The position numbers and the translations under genes were made by a program. Below are positions 58,416 to 64,000 of a stretch of 64,000 nucleotides of DNA, one piece after another. Positions within the stretch are counted from its first letter, which is position 1, and every line of letters begins with the position of its first letter. The notes under the pieces are model-generated. The model did no database searches and was not told where the DNA came from. It worked only from the letters and a program-made list of their open reading frames with translations. The DNA is from Bog-473 sp963730395 (GTDB lineage Bacteria > Actinomycetota > Acidimicrobiia > Acidimicrobiales > RAAP-2). The stretch spans positions 1 to 64,000 of the forward strand of contig CAVSSK010000016.1 in the NCBI GenBank assembly GCA_963730395.1. The letters are read 5' to 3'.

Positions 58416-61091
58416 ATGCCGTACGTCTTCGACTTCGACCACACGCACGCCCGTCCGCCCATGGAGCTCAAGGACCTCCTGGGCGGCAAGGGCGCCAACC
58501 TGGCCGAGATGACGTCGGTACTCGAGCTCCCGGTCCCCCCGGGTTTCACGATCTCGACGGACACCTGCCGCGACTACATGGCAGGCGGCTGGCCCAAGGG
58601 CCTCGACGCCGAGGTGGCCTCGGCCCGGGCCCGTCTCGAGAAGGCGATGGGCAAGACCATCGGCGACGCAGCTGACCCCCTGCTCGTCTCGGTGCGCTCC
58701 GGGGCCAAGTTCTCCATGCCCGGCATGATGGACACGGTCCTCAACCTCGGCCTCAACGACGAGTCCGTCGAGGGGCTGGCCAAGCAGACCGGCGACGAGC
58801 GCTTCGCCTTCGACTCGTACCGGCGCTTCATCGCCATGTACGGGCGCATCGTCCTCGAGCTGCCGGGTGAGGAGTTCGACTCGCTCTTCGAGGCGGCCAA
58901 GGAGCTGGCCGGGACCACGTCGGACGCCAAGGTCCCCACCGAGCTGCTGCGCTACCTCGTCGACTCGTACCAGCAGATCGTCGAGCGCCACACCGGCAAG
59001 CCCTTCCCGCAGAAGCCGATCGAGCAGCTGCGCGGCGCCATCGAGGCCGTGTTCCGCTCCTGGAACGGGCCCCGCGCCATCGCATACCGCGAGCGCGAGC
59101 ACATCCCGCACGAACTCGGCACTGCCGTCAACGTGCAGGCGATGGTCTTCGGCAACCGCGACGACAACTCGGGCACCGGGGTCGGGTTCACCCGCGACCC
59201 TGCGACGGGCGCCAAGGGTGCCTACGGCGACTTCCTGGTCAACGCACAGGGCGAGGACGTGGTGGCCGGCATCCGCAACACCGAACCGATCTCGGAGCTG
59301 AAGAAGCAATTCCCCAAGGTCCACGCCGAGCTGCTCAAGATCTTCGACCGCCTCGAGTCGCACTACCGCGACATGTGTGACACCGAGTTCACCATCGAGC
59401 AGGGCAAGCTCTGGATGCTCCAGACCCGCGTCGGCAAGCGCACCGGCGCCGCCGCACTGAAGATGGCCGTCGACATGGTGCGCCCGAGCGACCTCGGGAT
59501 CTCCAAGGCCGACGCGGTCTCCCGCATCACCGAGGACCACCTCGACTCGGTCCTCCACCCACAGTTCGCGGGGTCGGGCCACGAGGTGTGGGCCAAGGGC
59601 CTGGGAGCGAGCCCGGGGGCCGCCGTGGGACGCATCTACTTCACCGCCGACGACGCCGCCGCGGCGGCGGAACGGGGTGACAAGGTCATCCTGGTCCGCA
59701 ACGAGACCTCGCCCGAAGACGTGCACGGGATGCTCGCCGCCGAGGGGATCCTCACCGCGCGCGGGGGCCTGGTGAGCCATGCCGCCGTCGTGGCGCGGGG
59801 CTGGGGCAAGCCGGCGGTGGTCGGGGCCGAGGTGCTGCGCCTGGGCGACCACCAGGTGACGGCGAACGGCGTCACGCTCTTCGAAGGTGACTGGGTCTCC
59901 CTTGACGGCGGGGCGGGGATCGTCGTGGCCGGGCAGGTGCCGCTGACGGCGGCCAAGCCCCCGGCCGCCTTCGACACCGTCCTGTCGTGGGCCGATGTGA
60001 TCCGCAAGGGCCACCTCGCCGTCCGGGCCAACGCCGACACCGGCGACGACGCGGCCAACGCGCGCAACCTCGGTGCGGAGGGCATCGGGCTTTGCCGCAC
60101 CGAGCACATGTTCCTCGGCGAGGACCGCCTCCCCGTCGTGCGTCGCATGATCCTGGCCCACTCGCCCTCCGAGGAGGCCGAGGCGCTCGAGGAATTGCGC
60201 ATCGTCCAGCGCGAGGACTTCATCGCCATCCTCGCCGCCATGGACGGGCTGCCCGTCACGGTGCGCCTCCTCGACCCGCCGTTGCACGAGTTTCTTCCCT
60301 CCACCGAGGAGCTGGCCCACAAGGAAGCCACGGTCGGCCTCAACCCCGAGGAGCGGCGCCTCTACGAGGCCGCGCTCTCCTGGAGGGAATCCAACCCGAT
60401 GCTCGGGACGCGCGGTGTGCGCCTCGGGGTGATCAAGCCCGGGCTCTACGCCATGCAGGTGCGCGCCCTGATGGAGGCGGCCCGCCAGCGCGTGGCCGAC
60501 GGCGGGCACCCCATCGTCGAGATCATGATCCCGCTGACGGTCACCCGGGCCGAGCTGGCACTCGCCCGGGGTTGGGTCGAGGACGCGGTGGCCGAGGCCA
60601 ACAAGGAGCGGGCGCCCCGACCCTCGAGGGGGGCCAAGGCCAGCACCGCCAAGGAGGGCAAGCTCGAGGTGACGATCGGGACGATGATCGAGACACCCCG
60701 GGCCGCGCTCAGGGCCGGCGAGATCGCCGAGGTGGCCGACTTCTTCTCCTTCGGGACCAACGACCTGACCCAGATGACCTTCGGCTTCTCGCGCGACGAC
60801 GTCGAGGGCCGAATGATGGATGCCTACCTCGAGCTCGGCCTGCTGCCGCGCAACCCCTTCGAGGTGGTCGACTTCGACGGCGTCGGCGAGCTCGTCCGCC
60901 TCGGGACCGAGCGCGGCCGGGCCACCCGGCCGGGCCTGAAGGTCGGCGTCTGCGGCGAGCACGGCGGCGACCCCGCCTCCATCGGCCTCTTCTACGACGC
61001 CGGCCTGGACTACGTCAGTTGCTCGCCCTTCCGGGTCCCCGTCGCCCGCCTCGCCGCCGCCCAGGCGGTACTGGCCGAGCAGGACGCCTAA
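58416..61091 (+). CDS. ppdK: pyruvate, phosphate dikinase
   Basis: An 891-residue protein starting MPYVFDFDHTHARPPMELKD. LLGGKGANLAEMTSVLELPV is the N-terminal nucleotide-binding domain, with LVSVRSGAKFSMPGMMDTVL conserved. The swivelling domain holds LTARGGLVSHAAVVARGWGK, whose His carries the phosphoryl group. The C-terminal TIM barrel has GIGLCRTEHMFLGEDRLPVV, PVTVRLLDPPLHEFLPSTEE, EIMIPLTVTRAELALARGWV and KVGVCGEHGGDPASIGLFYD with the catalytic Cys. It interconverts pyruvate and PEP using ATP and phosphate. The frame is intact over 2.7 kb. Confidence 0.95.
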   Translation: MPYVFDFDHTHARPPMELKDLLGGKGANLAEMTSVLELPVPPGFTISTDTCRDYMAGGWPKGLDAEVASARARLEKAMGKTIGDAADPLLVSVRSGAKFSMPGMMDTVLNLGLNDESVEGLAKQTGDERFAFDSYRRFIAMYGRIVLELPGEEFDSLFEAAKELAGTTSDAKVPTELLRYLVDSYQQIVERHTGKPFPQKPIEQLRGAIEAVFRSWNGPRAIAYREREHIPHELGTAVNVQAMVFGNRDDNSGTGVGFTRDPATGAKGAYGDFLVNAQGEDVVAGIRNTEPISELKKQFPKVHAELLKIFDRLESHYRDMCDTEFTIEQGKLWMLQTRVGKRTGAAALKMAVDMVRPSDLGISKADAVSRITEDHLDSVLHPQFAGSGHEVWAKGLGASPGAAVGRIYFTADDAAAAAERGDKVILVRNETSPEDVHGMLAAEGILTARGGLVSHAAVVARGWGKPAVVGAEVLRLGDHQVTANGVTLFEGDWVSLDGGAGIVVAGQVPLTAAKPPAAFDTVLSWADVIRKGHLAVRANADTGDDAANARNLGAEGIGLCRTEHMFLGEDRLPVVRRMILAHSPSEEAEALEELRIVQREDFIAILAAMDGLPVTVRLLDPPLHEFLPSTEELAHKEATVGLNPEERRLYEAALSWRESNPMLGTRGVRLGVIKPGLYAMQVRALMEAARQRVADGGHPIVEIMIPLTVTRAELALARGWVEDAVAEANKERAPRPSRGAKASTAKEGKLEVTIGTMIETPRAALRAGEIAEVADFFSFGTNDLTQMTFGFSRDDVEGRMMDAYLELGLLPRNPFEVVDFDGVGELVRLGTERGRATRPGLKVGVCGEHGGDPASIGLFYDAGLDYVSCSPFRVPVARLAAAQAVLAEQDA

Positions 61092-61117
61092 CTCCCCGGG
61101 AGGATCACCGGCGGGGG

Positions 61118-61354
61118 CTAGGAGGCCGGCTCCCCGGGCCGTCCGGCCATCAGGTAGCGCCGCAGCGCGATGACGGTCCAGATCGCCTCGACCACGCCAA
61201 AAGGCCAGGCGCCTGAGAGGAATCCGTAGGAGCTGGAGAGGGCGCAGCCGACGGCAAAGGCCAGGACGAAGCCCCTCCCGCGCGCCTCGAGGGCGTACAT
61301 CCCCATCATGAAGGTCAGGGCGCAGACGCCGTAGATCGTGACCGCCATCGGCAA
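61118..61354 (-). CDS. small membrane protein
   Basis: A 78-residue frame starting MPMAVTIYGVCALTFMMGMY. It has three hydrophobic stretches, including GFVLAFAVGCALSSSYGFLS and PFGVVEAIWTVIALRRYLMA, and a basic Arg-rich loop between the first two. YGFLSGAWPFGVVEAIW with a following RRY is common in small actinobacterial membrane proteins of unknown role. It lies between ppdK and dnaG on the opposite strand. Confidence 0.6.
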   Translation of the reverse strand: MPMAVTIYGVCALTFMMGMYALEARGRGFVLAFAVGCALSSSYGFLSGAWPFGVVEAIWTVIALRRYLMAGRPGEPAS

Positions 61355-61401
61355 ACCGTAGGCCAGGCACGGTCTGGACAGCGCCGCGGTACCGTCATGG
61401 G

Positions 61402-63294
61402 GTGGGCATACCGGATGAGGAAGTCGCCCAGGTCCGGGCGGCCACCGACATCGTGGCCCTGATCAGCGAGCACGCCGCGCTGAAGAAGGTGGGCCGGCGC
61501 TGGAGCGGGCTCTGCCCGTTCCACACCGAGAAGACCCCGTCGTTCAGCGTGAACGCCGAGGAGGGCTTCTACTACTGCTTCGGCTGCCAGCAGTCGGGCG
61601 ACGCCATCACGTTCGTTCGCGCCATGGAGCACCTCGACTTCGTCGACGCGGTGCGGCTCCTGGCCGACCGGGCCGGCATCACCCTGCACGAGGACCAGGA
61701 GATGGGGCGGGACCACAAGCGACGCTCGGAGCTGCTCCAGGCGATGGAGCGCGCCGTCGAGTGGTACCACGAGCGTCTGCTGCGTTCGCCCGACGCCGGC
61801 CCCGCTCGCGACTATCTGCGCTCGCGCGGCTACGACGGCGACGTCGTGCGCCAGTTCCGGCTGGGATGGGCGCCCGACGAGTGGGACGCGCTCGCCAAGG
61901 CGCTGAAATTGCCCGAGAAGGTCCTCTCCGACTCGGGCCTCGGCTTCGTCAACCGGCGCGGCAGGCCCCAGGACTTCTTCCGTGCCCGCGTGCTGTTCCC
62001 GATCTGCGACCCGTCCGGACGCCCGGTCGCGCTCGGTGGGCGCATCCTGCCGGCGCGTCCCGGGCAGGCGCCCCCCGAGCGGCCCGAGCCCAAGTACAAG
62101 AACTCCCAGGAGTCGCCGATCTACTCGAAGCGGAGGACGCTCTACGCCCTCAACTGGGCCAAGCAGGGGGTCATCGCCCAGGGCGAGGTCGTCGTGTGCG
62201 AGGGCTACACCGACGTCATCGGCTGCTTCCAGGCCGGCGTGCCGTGGGCCGTCGCGACGTGCGGCACGGCACTGGCCGAGGAGCACTTCACGCTGCTGCG
62301 CAACTTCGCCAAGCGCATCGTCCTCGCCTACGACGCCGACGCCGCCGGTCAGAGCGCGACCTCACGCGTCTACGAGTGGGAGCGCAAGCACGAGGTCGAC
62401 GTCGTCGTGGCGGACCTGCCCGGGGGTAGCGACCCGGGTGACCTGGCCCGCACCGACCCGGGGTCGCTCGCCCGGGCCATCAAGGAGGCCCGGCCCTTCC
62501 TCCAGTTCCGAGTGGACCGCATGCTCGGAGCCGGCGACCTGACCACGGCGGAGGGCAGGGCACGGGCCGCCGAGGCGGCCCTCACGGCGGTGGCCGAACA
62601 CCCGGACGACCTGGTGCGGGACCAGTACGTGATGCAACTGGCCGACCGGTGCCGGGTCGACGCGGCGAAGCTCCGGGAGCGCCTGGACCACCTGCGGGCG
62701 CACCCGCCCGCCGAGGTTCCGGCCCGCCGCGGCCGTTCCCGCCGTGACGAGCCGCCGCCGATGGAGTACCCCGAGGACGACGGCGACCAGTTCGCGTCTC
62801 ACGACGACGGCCGGAATGCGGCCCTCGCCGCAGCGCTCCGACCAGGACCGGGGCTCGAGGCGCTCAAGTTGGCGGTCCACCGACCCGAAGATGTAGCTGA
62901 TCGAGTGCACGCGGTCCTCTTTGCCGACGTTGTGCAACGCCAGGCATTTGTCGCGCTCTTGGAGAACGACAGCGTGCACGAGGCGGTTGAGTCCGCGTCA
63001 CCGGAGGTGGCGAGCCTGTTGCGACGCGTCATTGTCGAAGAGCCCATGTCGGGTGACCCAGAATTGGGTGACCCGGTCGACTCCGTTGTCACGGTGTTGC
63101 TGCGCGGGGCGGCCCGGCGCGCCATGGCCGACATCGAGATCGAGTCGCGGCAGGGTGGAGACTCGTGGCAGGCCCGGGCGGCCGAGACCGTGCAGGTGCG
63201 GCTCTGGCTGGACGAACTGGAGGAATCTCCGTCTGGGCGCGACCCAGCCGACCGGTTGGTAGCGTGGTTAGTCCAGAGGGACGCAGGGGAGTGA
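61402..63294 (+). CDS. dnaG: DNA primase
   Basis: A 630-residue protein from the GTG at 61402 (MGIPDEEVAQVRAATDIVAL). The zinc finger is WSGLCPFHTEKTPSFSVNAE with GFYYCFGCQQSGDAITFVRA (Cys-x2-His, Cys-x2-Cys). The catalytic core shows RVLFPICDPSGRPVALGGRI, and the TOPRIM residues lie in GEVVVCEGYTDVIGCFQAG (Glu) and RIVLAYDADAAGQSATSR (DxD). The C-terminal helicase-binding domain is divergent, as usual (LEALKLAVHRPEDVADRVHA). Primase makes RNA primers at the replication fork. Its stop overlaps the rpoD start by GTGA, giving the classic dnaG-rpoD pair. Confidence 0.95.
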   Translation: MGIPDEEVAQVRAATDIVALISEHAALKKVGRRWSGLCPFHTEKTPSFSVNAEEGFYYCFGCQQSGDAITFVRAMEHLDFVDAVRLLADRAGITLHEDQEMGRDHKRRSELLQAMERAVEWYHERLLRSPDAGPARDYLRSRGYDGDVVRQFRLGWAPDEWDALAKALKLPEKVLSDSGLGFVNRRGRPQDFFRARVLFPICDPSGRPVALGGRILPARPGQAPPERPEPKYKNSQESPIYSKRRTLYALNWAKQGVIAQGEVVVCEGYTDVIGCFQAGVPWAVATCGTALAEEHFTLLRNFAKRIVLAYDADAAGQSATSRVYEWERKHEVDVVVADLPGGSDPGDLARTDPGSLARAIKEARPFLQFRVDRMLGAGDLTTAEGRARAAEAALTAVAEHPDDLVRDQYVMQLADRCRVDAAKLRERLDHLRAHPPAEVPARRGRSRRDEPPPMEYPEDDGDQFASHDDGRNAALAAALRPGPGLEALKLAVHRPEDVADRVHAVLFADVVQRQAFVALLENDSVHEAVESASPEVASLLRRVIVEEPMSGDPELGDPVDSVVTVLLRGAARRAMADIEIESRQGGDSWQARAAETVQVRLWLDELEESPSGRDPADRLVAWLVQRDAGE

Positions 63295-64000
63295 CAAGCG
63301 TTGGCAGGACGACGGTGAACGAGGATTCGGCAGTCGCGATCGACGACGAGGGTGTCGACGCGCCGTCCGACGCGTCGGAGACACTCGCGCCGATTGCGCA
63401 CGTCGCGTTGCCGCCCGGCGTGTCGCAGGTCGACTTCGACGCCGCGCTCGCCGTCGGACGCGAGAAGGGACAGCTCACGCAAGACGAGTTGATCGAAGCG
63501 CTCCACACGGTCGAGCTGACACCTGAAGTGCTGACGACCCTCCTGACTCGTGTGAACGCGGAAGGCGTCGTGCTCGTCGAGGAAGACGACGACGAGCTGA
63601 CGGTCGAAGTCGGCAGCCCGCGCAAAGTCTGTCCGGGCAGGGAACAGGTCGAACGGCGCCAAGACAGAGGTACGCCGCGAGACGAACGGGAAGCGTGCGG
63701 CCTCGGCCGAGTCGGGCGGCAGCGCCGAGGACCCCGTGCACACCTATCTCAAGGAGATCGGCCGGGTCCCGCTGCTCAACGCCGAGCTCGAGGTGGAGAT
63801 CGCCCGGACGATTGAGGAGGGGAACGCGGCCGCCGCCAAGCTGGTGGCCCACGACCTGGCCACGAAGGGTGAGGGCCCCACGGAGGACCTGCTCGATGCC
63901 GGCGAGGTGGCCCGGTGCCGGCGCCTGAAGCGGAACGGCCTCACCGCGAAGGACGAGCTCATCGAGGCGAACTTGCGACTGGTGGTCTCGATCGCCAAGC
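63291..64000 (+). CDS. rpoD: principal RNA polymerase sigma factor, 5' part, one apparent frameshift
   Basis: The GTG at 63291 starts VTSVGRTTVNEDSAVAIDDE. VSQVDFDAALAVGREKGQLT, QDELIEALHTVELTPEVLTT is region 1.1-like. Between about 63615 and 63646 the frame must change by one base to reach NGKRAASAESGGSAEDPVHT, YLKEIGRVPLLNAELEVEIA (region 1.2) and IEANLRLVVSIAK (region 2.1), where the window ends. Regions 2.2-4.2 lie beyond. As the main sigma factor it is essential, so the shift is likely an error in the sequence. Position after dnaG confirms the identity. Confidence 0.9.

Noticed and set aside
58293..61370. Minus-strand frame of over 1000 codons opposite ppdK
   Set aside because: It mirrors the codon structure of ppdK, contains no domain, and such long antisense frames are expected in very GC-rich genes.

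Overview
The window is high-GC actinobacterial DNA. Gene content and order (leuS, holA, rpsT, lepA, hrcA-dnaJ-rsmE, phoH-ybeY-CNNM-era, dinG, uppS, recO-hemW-glyS, ppdK, dnaG-rpoD), an F420-type LLM oxidoreductase, and secreted proteins built from a 42-residue GYWxVASDGGIF repeat suggest a member of the Acidimicrobiia or a close relative. That placement is inference; no rRNA is present.

The window has two parts. Positions 1-26500 are an accessory island ending at a tRNA-Ala(GGC) gene with a phage-type integrase remnant beside it. The island carries a PIN-type toxin remnant, an excisionase remnant, two IS630 copies, one IS3, one IS110, two tandem tyrosine recombinases and about a dozen unrelated single genes. 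These include PH-domain and Imm32-like immunity-type proteins, a TMEM175 channel, a nitroreductase-like protein, PPOX-type flavoprotein, alpha/beta hydrolase, GMC oxidoreductase, GNAT acetyltransferase, a HEPN-like protein and an SGNH hydrolase. Most of these genes lie alone between copies of one short, degenerate, always same-oriented element (core close to TGCCCCAGTWCGCCGG, and in the best copies a partner arm GGCACGASTGGGGCAG). The layout resembles an array of gene cassettes separated by palindromic recombination sites, but the sites do not match classical integron attC boxes and no IntI-type gene is visible. One cassette is present twice: one copy is degraded and the other is split by the IS3.

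Positions 26500-64000 are a dense housekeeping region: translation (leuS, rpsT, lepA, glyS, ybeY, era, rsmE), replication, repair and transcription (holA, dinG, recO, dnaG, rpoD start), heat shock (a CIRCE operator before hrcA-dnaJ), lipid carrier synthesis (uppS), heme (hemW), carbon metabolism (ppdK), a MarR-controlled drug-type ABC exporter, hemerythrin, and a second 42-residue-repeat secreted protein.

Several core genes that should be intact (leuS, era, hemW, rpoD) each show one apparent single-base frameshift. Part of the frameshifting is therefore probably sequence error, and pseudogene calls in the island should be read with that in mind. The tandem recombinases carry far more shifts per kilobase than the core and may be truly decayed.
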